Part shown: positions 10,701-17,559 of the stretch, in pieces
Position numbering within the stretch: position 1 is the stretch's first letter
Layout: each line of letters opens with the position of its first letter
From: Verrucomicrobiaceae bacterium
GTDB lineage: Bacteria > Verrucomicrobiota > Verrucomicrobiia > Verrucomicrobiales > Verrucomicrobiaceae
DNA: 48,631 bases
Reading direction: 5' to 3'
NCBI GenBank assembly: GCA_016795465.1
Contig: JAEUHK010000039.1
Location: 1-48,631, forward strand
Position numbers and translations under genes: made by a program
Notes under the pieces: model-generated
The model's database searches: none
Told to the model about the DNA's origin: nothing
What the model saw: the letters and a program-made list of their open reading frames with translations, nothing else

Positions 10701-11344
10701 AGCAAAAGCTGCCGATGAATCGGCAAATCGCCAAAACCGATGCTCGGCTCGGCTTGGAAGTCCGCTTTCACCGCCTCGATCAGATTTGGCACATCGGGGC
10801 GCTGGAGCTTTTGCAGCACGGCGCGGCGTTGATCCGGCGTGAGCGGCACCTGATCGCGAATGAGCGACGCAAGCGCGTCTTGCGAGAGGCTTTGGAGGCC
10901 GCGGTCGTTGTTCAAAGCATCGCGCAGGAAGACCTCGCGGCTGATTTTCGCCGGATCGAGGCTGGTGGGCAGGTCCGGCTTTGCATCCGGCACCTGGCGC
11001 TGGTGATCGTGGCGGATGCCGAGGCGCTCGATGAGGTATTTCAGCGTGCCCTGCGGGTCCTTCTCGTAGTTCAGGATGGCCTCGCGGTTCAAAATGACGC
11101 GACGCGCCTCGTTTTCGTCCGGCGTGCGCTTCCGCCACTCGTTGAGCAGATTATTGAGCTTCGCGGTGTCGCGGACGTTTTGATAATGCAGTGCGTGGAA
11201 GAAATAATACTCCTCCGAGCCCGGCACGAGCTCCCCGAGCGCCTTTTCCCGGTCCGCCGCGAGGGCAAAGCGCTCAATGAAGCCAATTTCGTTTTCGGCG
11301 AGGGCCGCGAGCGGCAGGAGGAGGGCGAAGGCGAGCGTTTTCAT
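4778..11344 (-). CDS. Very large exported protein with macroglobulin-like and carboxypeptidase-regulatory-like domains
   Basis: A single uninterrupted 2188-residue frame. The ATG at 11342-11344 gives a good signal peptide (MKTLAFALLLPLAALAE); an upstream ATG would add 11 Pro-rich residues. Residues 1-400 are mainly helical. From about 420 there is an MG-like strand pattern (QFLPGDDIAFDVVVKN), and several Ig- or carboxypeptidase-regulatory-like stretches follow (LVLVLDEKNQPVKDAVAWF near 570; YTDLRGRFDYASLN near the end). Ala/Pro/Met-rich linkers occur around 1080 and 1370, and a TPR-like segment near 1860. I found no CxEQ thioester motif, so a classic alpha-2-macroglobulin trap is not supported. 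Residues about 1919-1930 (SDRSDKSDQSD) come from a 9-bp repeat. Probable periplasmic or surface protein; function unknown. Confidence 0.7.
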   Translation of the reverse strand: MKTLAFALLLPLAALAENEIGFIERFALAADREKALGELVPGSEEYYFFHALHYQNVRDTAKLNNLLNEWRKRTPDENEARRVILNREAILNYEKDPQGTLKYLIERLGIRHDHQRQVPDAKPDLPTSLDPAKISREVFLRDALNNDRGLQSLSQDALASLIRDQVPLTPDQRRAVLQKLQRPDVPNLIEAVKADFQAEPSIGFGDLPIHRQLLLTQLDELRGQNIGSTSFIYTYLRKLAPSADVNLEFDESEREVWLDRVWAFAKGVNSHKTLKARILYLRLDHDRKKGVYDRERFLTYLKLPRRLPYINEEFLRTYNSDWCDLDADLSDPLISSPPIHNDEELVRDYFLHLFAAEAKQDSTAPALLAPWIEHVSDNWLKPILAEALITNGIGNPERWASLITPTEFQALKDRVDIEFPATNASQFLPGDDIAFDVVVKNTPKLIVKIFELNTLNFFQTQQRQLNTDLNLDGLVANSEQTHAFDGGPFTRKRQKFAFPDLKGKRGAWIIEFIGGGRSSRALIRTGQWHVLQQTGPAGDLVLVLDEKNQPVKDAVAWFEGRKLTVDEKLGRIAIPFTNQPGTKNLIIGDAVGTFATLTQFNHHAEEYRLDAQFHIEREQLLARREATLAVRTALMLGETHLAPELLTEPKLTITSTTHDGISTTREIKDLKLSAGSVLTHTLTVPERLASLSVTLSGKVDVLSAGGTKRDLNASHTWTLNGIDKTEATNDGHLSTFDGSRVFELLGKNGEPVADQQVIFTFKLRDFTRVQTHALKTDDKGRVALGKLDGIEQVTAKAPNGRRSSWTLEEADSTLTTAIHAIEGEVIQVPESLNRVTTNDGVAKVNVASPLPSLLETKAGSFTTNFGSKVESRNGLIELTGLKPGDYSLQLGNQTISIKVTAGIQIGGWALGKHRQLELKGNSPLHITEATTDKDFITIKLANSSPFARVHVAASRFDPGSGLFGGLGGFARFGAASGTPARNPNLYSAGREIGDEYRYILERRYAKLFPGNMLTRPGLLLNPWEIRSTDLDALANQAGEGASMTRGGAAGALEAPKAMPAKKMKAQAGPQGGTNLDFLASAAPVIYNLVPDKDGVVRIERKMLGDRQHVQIYAEDLQNASWRTLTLPEVPTKFADQRLARNLDPAKPFTQKKEITVLDTGKSLTLADILTSELETYDTLGGVYSLLNTLNPHLAEFAFVLNWPKLKDDEKLAKYGEYACHELNLFLQHKDKPFFDKVVKPYLAHKKDKTFMDEYLLGLDLSKHLDPWAYARLNIVERILLGSRIQNEAPNAARHVRELWEMIPPNPEEMDRLFETALRGRAMESETRGALVGFDDAKNQSAAAAPPPAPMSAAMPAAPMDSFAAAPGASVGGIIAGTGGTALRRSATVGELKALKDADGDRMAGRKELQELAEGREMALGKVMDVNGAFNYSGGVTVNGGTLAYFGAGEVSRNRGLVRVFYRALGPTKEWAENNYYKLRIDEQDADLITVNAFWRDYAAWVAAGSKGGFVSPNIAEACHSFPEMMLSLAVLDLPFEAPKHTTKAENGQFTFTAGGPCILFHKEIKPVDGDKSVQGQLLVSQSFFRHGDRYRMEGNEKFEKYVTDEFLTSVTYGANVVVTNPTSSRVKAAVLLQIPQGALPILGSKATDSKQVRLEPYTTQTFEYHFYFPAVSAKAGVKFAHFPVNVGGAAAKPMEFNVVAKLTQVDKASWDYVSQNSTEAEVFTFLEQNNLEALDLERVAWRCKQGDFYQKLVGFMNQHHVGNDAVFSYAFLHNDAAMLGQLLKDDDGYGPYFASKLLSIEPIELRSYEHLEYSPLVNQRAHRLGSEWRIANPAVLQQYTQLLTALAHKPQLDAMDSMSVVYYLFLQDRVEEALTRFKAIDATKLPTRLQHDYFQCYAAFYEGDVAAARGIASKRLASSDRSDKSDQSDLPPRWKTLFKDVLTQADEVDGKTTKPEKPNQPDREAQQSDLAATEPGFDFKVEKQTISLNWKNLSEVTLNYYLMDPEFSFSSNPFVSQDAGRFSIIKPNKTATQSLPKDATKLDVPLPGEFAKANVLVEVLGAGKRQTQAYHANTLKLTLTENYGRLETRDVTTDKPLPKAYVKIYAKLNNGTVRFFKDGYTDLRGRFDYASLNAPENAAAPSGTDMPANGLDYPMLKPAELNNVSKLAILVLSDTHGATVKEVDPPGR
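5556..5591 (-). repeat. In-frame 9-bp repeat encoding SDRSDKSDQSD
   Basis: Four 9-nt units of the GTCsGACnn type in the large exported protein gene, read on the minus strand. Because the period is a multiple of three, the insertion keeps the frame and adds a Ser-Asp-x tripeptide run. The same unit occurs at 4736-4771, 0.8 kb away, just past this gene's stop codon. Confidence 0.8.
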
Positions 11345-11471
11345 GGCTGGTGGAAAGATAACAGGCGGGGGCATCACGGGGGAAGGGGGATTTTGTTGTG
11401 CCGTTGGATCATTTTTGTCGTGCGGCGCTCATTTCATTGCGGGTGAGGTGGGCCGTGGGTAAACGAGGCGC

Positions 11472-12029
11472 ATGGCCCTCAAGGCAATCATTCACAAAGC
11501 CAGCGTCTCCTTCTCCGATCTCGACCGGAATGTGTATCAAGACCACACGTTCACGATCGCACGGCACCCTTCCGAAACGGAAGAACGCATGATGATGCGC
11601 CTGCTGGCCTGGGTGCTGAACGTGCCGGAGACGAACGACCATGGCACGCTGGAGTTTGGAAAGGACATGTGGGAGCCGGAGGAGCCTGCGCTGCTGCAAA
11701 ACGACCTCACGGGCCTGCGCATGCATGAGATCGATCTCGGCCAGCCGGAGGAAAAACGCCTCGTGCGTGCCTGCGGGCGCTCGCGACGTGTGACCGTGCT
11801 CACCTTCAGCAACACGAGTGCGGCGTGGTGGGCTGCTGTGGCGGAAAAGCTGAGCAAGGTGCGCAATCTGGCTGTGTGGCAGTTTGATCCGGCGCAGGTG
11901 AAGGCGCTGGGTGCGCTCGCGGATCGTGCGATGGACCTGCAAATCACCGTGCAGGATGGCGTGATCACCGTGGATGGTGGCGGGAAGTCCGCGGAACTCG
12001 TGCCGGTGCGGCTGAACGAGCCTGTTTGA
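11472..12029 (+). CDS. yaeQ: YaeQ family protein
   Basis: 185 residues that match the YaeQ family over their whole length. Recognisable parts are the N-terminal strand KAIIHKASVSFSDLDR, the ARHPSETEERMMMRLLAW segment, the acidic WEPEEPAL loop and the GQPEEKRLVRACGRS segment. YaeQ proteins have a PD-(D/E)xK nuclease-like fold; E. coli YaeQ has been linked to suppression of rfaH defects, but the biochemical role is unsettled. A GAGG just upstream of the ATG can serve as ribosome-binding site, with a short spacer. It is divergent from the large exported protein gene (127-bp gap) and is followed by a strong terminator hairpin. Confidence 0.9.
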   Translation: MALKAIIHKASVSFSDLDRNVYQDHTFTIARHPSETEERMMMRLLAWVLNVPETNDHGTLEFGKDMWEPEEPALLQNDLTGLRMHEIDLGQPEEKRLVRACGRSRRVTVLTFSNTSAAWWAAVAEKLSKVRNLAVWQFDPAQVKALGALADRAMDLQITVQDGVITVDGGGKSAELVPVRLNEPV

Positions 12030-12040
12030 GTCAAAAACAA

Positions 12041-12063
12041 GGCCGCGTCATGACGACGCGGCC
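12041..12063. terminator. Bidirectional terminator hairpin between yaeQ and the metallopeptidase gene
   Basis: A perfect 9-bp GC-rich stem (ggccgcgtc / gacgcggcc) with a 5-nt loop sits between two convergent genes. An A-rich stretch on the yaeQ side gives a U-rich tail for minus-strand transcripts; on the plus strand the tail is weak. Confidence 0.75.
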
Positions 12064-12098
12064 CTGCCTGATCAGACTAACAAGGGAAAGAGATCAAC

Positions 12099-14099
12099 TC
12101 ACGGCGTGGCGATGCTGGCGCTGGTCTTCACATTCCGCGTGGGCGCGTAGGTGTAGCCAGAGATCGTGATGCCGGTGACGGTGAAAGTGAAGGTGCCGCG
12201 TGTCTTCGTGCGGGCGGAGGTGAAGGCGACATTGCCGCTGCGGTTCGTCGTGGCGGAAACCGTTCCGGTGGTGAGGCCGCTCCACTGGCCGGTGACCTTT
12301 GCATTGGACACCAAGGCACCACTTTGATTGCGCACGGTGACCGTGGCCTTGCCGGCATAACCCTGCTTGGTGCTGCTGAGGGTCATCGTGATGTTGCCGA
12401 CATAGACCACGTTGTTGCTCTGCACGATGATGACGAGGGTGTCCGCCACGGAGGAGAGGCCGCTGTTGTCCACCACCACGAGGGAGGCCGTGTAGGTGCC
12501 GGGATTGGCGTAGCTCTTCACCGGATTGGCGACGGTGGAGGTGGTGCCGTCACCAAAGTCCCAGTCGTAGGCCGCGATGGTGCCATCGGGATCGTAGCTG
12601 CCGGCGCTGGAGAAGCTGACTGCCAGCGGTGCGGGCCCGGTCGAGGCCGTGGTGGCGGTGGCGACGGCGATGGGAGGCACGCCAGTGGCGGGGACCACGG
12701 TGCCGGTGAGGCTGAACTGCCCGAGGCTGCCGTAGTCATCGTAAGCGGTGAGTGGATCGCCGGTGCCGACGCCATCGACGGCGAGGTAGTAGGTGCCCTG
12801 TGTGAGCGTGGTGCTGAGGGTGGAGCTCAGCGTGGTGGGATTGGCGGAGGTGACTAGGTTTCCAAGGCCGTCGTAGAGAGCGAGCTGGATGTCGAGATTC
12901 GGCGAAGGTGCCGCTGGTGTGGCGGTGAAGCTCACGGGCCCTGCACCGGTGGTGAAGGAGAAGAGATCCGCGTCCGCGCGGCGCTCGATGATGCCGCTGG
13001 CGCTGAGCGAGGTGCCGGTGAGGGGAGTGGCATTCACGATGCTGTCGCCATGCGCATCCGCACGGTAGCCTGTGATGCTGGCGATGATGGCGGTGTCGTC
13101 TTGGAGGTTGTTCGCATAGGGGTAGTCGCCCTTGCTCCACTGAGCGACGTCCTTGTAGTAGCCCACGCCCATGATCGGGGCCCAGTTCGCGTGGCCTTGA
13201 TAGTATCCCACGGCTGCCGTGGTGCCGTAGGCCACCTGGCCGTCGTGGCTGAGATTGAAGGTGTGGCCGGCCTCGTGGCTGGCGGCTTCGGCGGTGTATT
13301 TGGCATTGCCGCTGCCGAGCTGGGCGGTGAAGACGAAGCAGGGCGTGTCCGAGTTCCAGGTGAAAGAGTTCAGGTAGGCCACGCCGCCGGCACCGGCACC
13401 ATACCAGTCGTAGCTGCTGCCGCCGATGCACACGCGCACGCCGAACTGCGTGTCCGAGGTGGTCGATTTGCGCAGGGCTTCGAGGCCGGGGTCCTGCGTG
13501 GTCACATCGACATCAAATGGAGCGTAGTCCTCCGCCACGCGCTGCCAGATAGAGTAGATGTTGTCGAGTTCCGTCTGTGAGAAGGCGGTGCTCACCGTGC
13601 TGTCGTTGCTGTAGGGAGGTGTCACAATGTTGGCTCCGCCGGTGAAGCTGCTGTTCCAGGACGTGCCGGTGGTCGTGTGGCCGTCGAAATCGAGGTAGAT
13701 GACCTTGGAGGCACCGGGTTTGCTGTGCAGCGCAAAGGCATCCGTGGCGGTGATGGCTGCCGCGGTGGTGCCTCCGGAGACGGTCGTAGCCTTCACGACG
13801 GCATTTTGCAGGGGAAGCAGTCCCTCGCAGACAAAATGGAGGCGGCCCTGGCGGTCCGAACGCAGCGTTTTTTCCTGGGAGCAGAGCTTCACGAGATCGG
13901 CAGCGCTGCGGTCATACCAGGCGGCGACCTGGTTGAGCCTCGCTCCGAGCAGGGCGGGAATCTCGTGGGAGCGTCCCTGGCGAGGGAGGTTCTGCTGCGG
14001 GAAGGCTTCCCCGCGGCGGTTGGTTTGAGCCTGAAGGGAAGCGGCGGCGAGCAGGGTGGCAGCCAATCCGATCGAGTGAGTGAGGTTGAGGAGGCGCAT
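12099..14099 (-). CDS. Secreted HExxH metallopeptidase with PPC and PKD domains
   Basis: 666 residues. The ATG at 14097-14099 gives a signal peptide ending near LQAQ. The catalytic domain has the zinc motif HEAGHTFNLSHD near residues 275-286, the metzincin form HExxHxxxxxH followed by Asp. Upstream is the segment KVIYLDFDGHTTTGT, seen in related bacterial peptidases. A PPC-like domain spans about 360-460, a PKD domain (SYDPDGTIAAYDWDFGDG) about 475-560, and a final Ig-like beta domain about 575-666 (VTVRNQSGALVSNAKVTG). This fits an extracellular protease acting on protein or peptide substrates. It is monocistronic, with its own promoter and a terminator behind it. Confidence 0.85.
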   Translation of the reverse strand: MRLLNLTHSIGLAATLLAAASLQAQTNRRGEAFPQQNLPRQGRSHEIPALLGARLNQVAAWYDRSAADLVKLCSQEKTLRSDRQGRLHFVCEGLLPLQNAVVKATTVSGGTTAAAITATDAFALHSKPGASKVIYLDFDGHTTTGTSWNSSFTGGANIVTPPYSNDSTVSTAFSQTELDNIYSIWQRVAEDYAPFDVDVTTQDPGLEALRKSTTSDTQFGVRVCIGGSSYDWYGAGAGGVAYLNSFTWNSDTPCFVFTAQLGSGNAKYTAEAASHEAGHTFNLSHDGQVAYGTTAAVGYYQGHANWAPIMGVGYYKDVAQWSKGDYPYANNLQDDTAIIASITGYRADAHGDSIVNATPLTGTSLSASGIIERRADADLFSFTTGAGPVSFTATPAAPSPNLDIQLALYDGLGNLVTSANPTTLSSTLSTTLTQGTYYLAVDGVGTGDPLTAYDDYGSLGQFSLTGTVVPATGVPPIAVATATTASTGPAPLAVSFSSAGSYDPDGTIAAYDWDFGDGTTSTVANPVKSYANPGTYTASLVVVDNSGLSSVADTLVIIVQSNNVVYVGNITMTLSSTKQGYAGKATVTVRNQSGALVSNAKVTGQWSGLTTGTVSATTNRSGNVAFTSARTKTRGTFTFTVTGITISGYTYAPTRNVKTSASIATP

Positions 14100-14135
14100 G
14101 GTGTGGAGAGTCCACTTGGACCCATTTGTCATATA

Positions 14136-14163
14136 ATTATCATAAAATGGTCAGTTTCGTCAA
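14136..14163 (-). promoter_or_regulatory. Sigma-70-type promoter of the metallopeptidase gene
   Basis: On the minus strand TTGACG (14163-14158) and GATAAT (14141-14136) are 16 bp apart in an AT-rich pocket of otherwise GC-rich DNA. The predicted transcript start is about 30 nt before the ATG. Pattern match only. Confidence 0.55.
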
Positions 14164-14255
14164 TCGTTTCGACGGTTGCCTCCCGATTGAGGGGAGATGC
14201 TTCGCACACCTTGAATTTCCTTGGCAGCCAGTGCCTTCCGCGCCAGGTGAGGCGC

Positions 14256-14717
14256 ATGCCGGATGTCTTCAGCAAAGCCAAGCGCAGCGAGGTGATGAGC
14301 CGCATCCGCTCGCATGGAAACAAGGACACCGAGCAGCGCCTCGCGGCCGTTTTTCGGGCGCACGGCATCACCGGCTGGCGCAGGCAGGTGCGGCTGAGGC
14401 TTGAAAAGACCTCATCCCATCCAGGGGGAGCGGTGAGGCCGGATTTTGTGTTTCGCCTCCAAAAGCTCGCTGTCTTCGTCGATGGCTGTTTTTGGCACGG
14501 ATGCCCGGAGCACTTCCGTCGGCCGCAGACGCGTCAGAAGTTCTGGGATGCCAAGATCGCCCGGAATCAGGCCCGCGATGCCGCGGTGACTCGGGCCCTG
14601 CGCCGCAAGGGCTGGCGGGTGCTGCGGCTGTGGGAGCATGAACTGGCGGTGAAACGGGAGAAACGGCTCGTGGCACGGCTACTGCGTCTGCTGTCGGGCG
14701 GTGGAGTGATGGAGTGA
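14256..14717 (+). CDS. vsr: Very short patch repair endonuclease Vsr
   Basis: 153 residues with the Vsr core: the N-terminal DVFSKAKRSEVMSRIRSHG, the acidic Glu in DTEQRLA, the catalytic PDFVF strand, the metal/His segment VDGCFWHGCPEH, and KIARNQARD followed by WRVLRLWEHEL. Vsr nicks the T strand at T:G mismatches that arise by deamination of 5-methylcytosine. Vsr genes usually sit beside a C5-cytosine methylase; none is near here. About ten extra residues before the PDF motif (around EKTSSHPGG) set it apart from the E. coli protein. The ATG at 14256 starts exactly at the family N-terminus. The stop codon lies inside an 8-bp repeat. Confidence 0.9.
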   Translation: MPDVFSKAKRSEVMSRIRSHGNKDTEQRLAAVFRAHGITGWRRQVRLRLEKTSSHPGGAVRPDFVFRLQKLAVFVDGCFWHGCPEHFRRPQTRQKFWDAKIARNQARDAAVTRALRRKGWRVLRLWEHELAVKREKRLVARLLRLLSGGGVME

Positions 14718-14733
14718 TGGATGGCTGGATGGT
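14702..14733. repeat. 8-bp imperfect tandem repeat across the vsr stop codon
   Basis: Four 8-nt units (two tggagtga, then tggatggc and tggatggt). The vsr TGA at 14715-14717 is part of the second unit. The same kind of unit follows ruvC. Confidence 0.7.
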
Positions 14734-14800
14734 ACACCGCCTCTCCGAGGCGGAAGGCGTGGGGTTGTCGGAAGGTGCACCCGCGTCCAGCATCCGTGCC

Positions 14801-15481
14801 ATGACCTTGAAAGCCATCTTCTTTGACGCCGCCGGCACGCTCATCCGCCCGGCGGAGCCTGTGGGCGCGGTGTATGCGCGACTCGCGGCACGCCATGGGG
14901 TCGCGGTGCAGGGTGATGCCATGAATGCCGCCTTCCGCGCCGCTTGGAAGGCCACGCCCTCTCCGCTGCATCCCGAGGACCAGCCGCCCGCCGATGACGA
15001 CCGCTCGTGGTGGCGGCAGGTGGCCTCGCGGAGCTTTGAGTTGGCTCTCGGCAAAGCCGTGCCGGAGGAGGTCATGGAGCCGTTGTTTGCAGAACTCTAT
15101 GCGCACTACGCCCGGCCGGAGGCCTGGCATGTCTTTGAGGATGTGCGGCCTGTGCTGGAGGACCTCGCCGCGGATCATGCCCTGCATGTGCTGTCGAATT
15201 TCGACCGCCGCCTGCTCTCCATCCTCGATGGCCATGGCCTGCGGCCCTTGTTTGGAGAAATCATCCTCTCCAGCCAGGTCGGCGCATCGAAACCGCATGC
15301 CCGCATGTTTGCCGCCGCCCTGCGTGCCGCGAACGCCACACCTGCCGAATGCCTCCACGTGGGCGATGAACCCACCGCCGATGCCGCCGGAGCGGTCGCC
15401 GCCGGCATGCGCTGCTTCATCGTCGATCGCCCCGCCACCGGCTTCGATGCCTTGCGCACCTTCGTGCGCCTGCATCCCTGA
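14801..15481 (+). CDS. HAD-superfamily hydrolase, subfamily IA (REG-2/HDHD3-like)
   Basis: 226 residues with Rossmann-type HAD motifs: motif I FFDAAGTL near residues 7-14, motif II LSNFD near 128, motif III Lys in GASKPHARMF near 160, and motif IV HVGDEPTADAAGA near 185. The nucleophile Asp is present, but the +2 position, Asp in most phosphatases, is Ala, as in the REG-2-like/HDHD3 and dehalogenase branches. A helical cap lies between motifs I and II. The ATG at 14801 begins one strand before motif I; an earlier ATG at 14714 would translate the repeat and is rejected. Substrate unknown; small phosphorylated metabolites are likely. Confidence 0.85.
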   Translation: MTLKAIFFDAAGTLIRPAEPVGAVYARLAARHGVAVQGDAMNAAFRAAWKATPSPLHPEDQPPADDDRSWWRQVASRSFELALGKAVPEEVMEPLFAELYAHYARPEAWHVFEDVRPVLEDLAADHALHVLSNFDRRLLSILDGHGLRPLFGEIILSSQVGASKPHARMFAAALRAANATPAECLHVGDEPTADAAGAVAAGMRCFIVDRPATGFDALRTFVRLHP

Positions 15482-15512
15482 TCTCTTATCGCTGATCCCT
15501 CATCACCGATAC
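15478..15512. repeat. 7-bp imperfect tandem repeat across the HAD gene stop
   Basis: Five heptads, first unit ctgatct, with partial matches at each 7-nt step. The TGA stop of the HAD gene (15479-15481) falls in the first unit. It fills most of the spacer before the next gene. Confidence 0.65.
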
Positions 15513-15554
15513 TTCCCGCTGGCCTTTTCTCGCCATTCCTGAAACACTCCGCCC

Positions 15555-16544
15555 ATGCACACGCCTTTCACCGCCCATTCCAGCAGGCCCTTCAGCCGTC
15601 GTGACATCCTCCGCGCCCTCGGCTCCTCCGCCGCGTTCGCTGCGTTTCCATCGCTTCAGGCCGCCCCTGCTGCCGTGGGCAGCGATTCACTGGCCATGCA
15701 GTTCTACAAAAGCCTCACTGAGGAGCAGCACGCGAAGATCGTCCTGCCGCGCGACCACGCCAAACGCGGCTATGTGAGCAACTGGTGGTACATCTGCCCC
15801 GAGCAGCGCCTCCACACCTTCTACACGAAGGAGCAGCAGGACCTTGTGAAGCAGATCTTCGAGTCCCTCCACCATCCCGAGCATCGCGAAAAGATGAACT
15901 GGCAGGTGCAGAAGGACCTCATGGGCCAGATCAAGCACACGCCCTCCGTCGGCTTCTTCGGCACGCCGAAGGACGACGACTTCGAGTTCATCTACACCGG
16001 CCACCACGTCACCCGCCGCACCTTTGTGCATCCGGCGCACGCCGCCGGCTTTGGCGGCCGCCCCATCTTCTACGGGAACTTCGCCAAGGCCTTCCGCGAG
16101 GAGAAAGACCACGCTGGCAATCCCTTCTGGTATCAGGGCCTCGTCTTCAACGAGTTCGTCAGCGCCCTCGATGGCAGGCAGCGGGAGAAAATCCTCGTCG
16201 CCCGCGAGCCACGCTCGGAAAAGCCCGCCGAGGTCATCGCTCGTCGTGCCACCGACCTGCCCGGCCTCGCCACCGCTGATCTCACCAAGGACCAGCAAGC
16301 CCGGCTGCTCGAAACCATGCGCCGCATGCTCGTCTGCTTCCGCCCCGCCGATGTCGAGGCCACGATGAAGACCATCGCCCAGCCCGCCATCCTCGACCGC
16401 CTCTTTATCTCCTGCTACGGCGGCGAATTCGACATCGGTGGCGACAAAGTGTGGGATACCTGGCAGATCGAAGGCCCCGACCTCGTCTGGTATTTCCGCG
16501 GCTTTCCCCACATCCACGGCTACTTCCACCTCGCGGCGGCGTGA
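15555..16544 (+). CDS. Tat-exported DUF3500-like protein
   Basis: 329 residues. The N-terminus carries a twin-arginine signal (SRRDILRALG, then Ala-rich hydrophobic, ending near LQAAPA), so export of a folded protein is likely. The body has features I associate with DUF3500 proteins: a helical region with repeated Glu/Lys, a central FEFIYTGHHVTRR strand with paired His, and a C-terminal DLVWYFRGFPHIHGYFHL segment, where His residues may bind metal. Family recognition is from memory of pattern and not certain. The catalytic role is unknown. The ATG at 15555 gives the full Tat leader. Confidence 0.65.
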   Translation: MHTPFTAHSSRPFSRRDILRALGSSAAFAAFPSLQAAPAAVGSDSLAMQFYKSLTEEQHAKIVLPRDHAKRGYVSNWWYICPEQRLHTFYTKEQQDLVKQIFESLHHPEHREKMNWQVQKDLMGQIKHTPSVGFFGTPKDDDFEFIYTGHHVTRRTFVHPAHAAGFGGRPIFYGNFAKAFREEKDHAGNPFWYQGLVFNEFVSALDGRQREKILVAREPRSEKPAEVIARRATDLPGLATADLTKDQQARLLETMRRMLVCFRPADVEATMKTIAQPAILDRLFISCYGGEFDIGGDKVWDTWQIEGPDLVWYFRGFPHIHGYFHLAAA

Positions 16545-16559
16545 GGCTGAAGGGTGTCT

Positions 16560-16775
16560 TCAGGGCAAGATTTTGGTCACGAGCTTGGTCTCGAGCCTCG
16601 GAGTCGCGGTCACGATGATGCGGCGCTCCACTTTCCGCACGCCATTGATTTCATAGTAGCGTTCGCTGATCACTTTTCCTTCGTCTGCTTTGGTGACAGG
16701 GTGGCTGGGATCGACACGCGACGTGGTGCATTGAACGAGGCAGAGGCTGCTGAGGATGAAGACGAGCTTGGTCAT
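16560..16775 (-). CDS. Small putative lipoprotein
   Basis: 71 residues. The ATG at 16773-16775 gives a short hydrophobic leader, MTKLVFILSSLCLVQC, ending in a lipobox-like Cys16; Gln at -1 is unusual, Leu and Val at -3 and -2 are normal. The mature part is about 55 residues, polar and basic, with no recognised domain. A longer frame upstream would overlap the divergent methyltransferase gene and is rejected. Likely anchored to the inner or outer membrane; function unknown. Confidence 0.55.
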   Translation of the reverse strand: MTKLVFILSSLCLVQCTTSRVDPSHPVTKADEGKVISERYYEINGVRKVERRIIVTATPRLETKLVTKILP

Positions 16776-16893
16776 GGTTTCAGGCATTGGGTTGGGACCT
16801 TTTTCGATGTCAGCAGTGGTCCAGCCGTTCACATTTTGAAGCCCCAGAAAAGCATTCGCAGAACCAACGACCGTGCGTAGCATCCGCCCGCCG

Positions 16894-17502
16894 ATGTCAG
16901 CCTCCGCATTTCTCCGAGAATTCGCCCGCAACTGGAAAACAGTAGGTGCCATCGCGCCCTCGAGTCCTGCGCTGGCGGAGAAAATGATGGTGGCCTCCGG
17001 CGCGGCACATGCGCGGCACATTCTGGAGCTTGGACCCGGCACCGGAGCTTTCACCGAGGCGATTGCGCGTGTGATGCCGGACAATGCCGATTACCTGGGG
17101 CTAGAGCTCAACGAGGCTTTTGTACACCGTTTGCATGCGCAGTTCCCCGGCATGCGCTTTGAATGCTGCTGCGCCCAGAAGTTTGATTTGAAGCAGCCGG
17201 CGTTTCGTGAGGGATTCGATGCGATCATCAGCGGCCTGCCGTGGACGGCATTTCCAGAGGAATTGCAAAAGGCGATCCTCGGCAATGTGCTGCCGCATCT
17301 CGCGCCGGGAGGTCGTTTCGTGACCTTTGCCTACTACGGCTTTCACAAGCTGCCCGCCGGCCAGCACTTTCGCGATCTGCTGGGCACGCTGCTGCCGAAT
17401 GTGACCACCACGGAGGTTGTTTGGGCGAATCTTCCGCCGGCCTTTGTGTATGTGGGCAGCAACGAGCCGCTCACGAGCGAGGACATCGAGAGCGACGACT
17501 GA
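16894..17502 (+). CDS. Class I SAM-dependent methyltransferase, PmtA-like (phospholipid N-methyltransferase type)
   Basis: 202 residues. The N-terminal segment FARNWKTVGAIAPSSPALAE closely resembles the opening of Rhodobacter-type phosphatidylethanolamine N-methyltransferases (membrane-contact helix, then VGAxxPS). Motif I is ILELGPGTGAFTEAI, motif II LGLELN, and a motif IV-like SGLPWTAFP follows. Methylation of a phospholipid head group at the inner membrane is plausible; rRNA dimethylase-like relatives (KsgA/Erm) are the alternative. The ATG at 16894 is preferred to a GTG 21 bp upstream. It converges on ftsH across a perfect terminator. Confidence 0.75.
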   Translation: MSASAFLREFARNWKTVGAIAPSSPALAEKMMVASGAAHARHILELGPGTGAFTEAIARVMPDNADYLGLELNEAFVHRLHAQFPGMRFECCCAQKFDLKQPAFREGFDAIISGLPWTAFPEELQKAILGNVLPHLAPGGRFVTFAYYGFHKLPAGQHFRDLLGTLLPNVTTTEVVWANLPPAFVYVGSNEPLTSEDIESDD

Positions 17503-17507
17503 AAAAG

Positions 17508-17539
17508 AAAAGGCGTGGTGAGCTAGCACCACGCCTTTT
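17508..17539. terminator. Bidirectional intrinsic terminator between the methyltransferase gene and ftsH
   Basis: A perfect 13-bp stem (aaaaggcgtggtg and its complement) with a 6-nt loop. The stem ends in A4 on the left and T4 on the right, so both strands give a GC hairpin followed by a U-run. It serves two convergent genes. Confidence 0.9.
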
Positions 17540-17559
17540 GAAGTTCTCTCGACAAGTCT

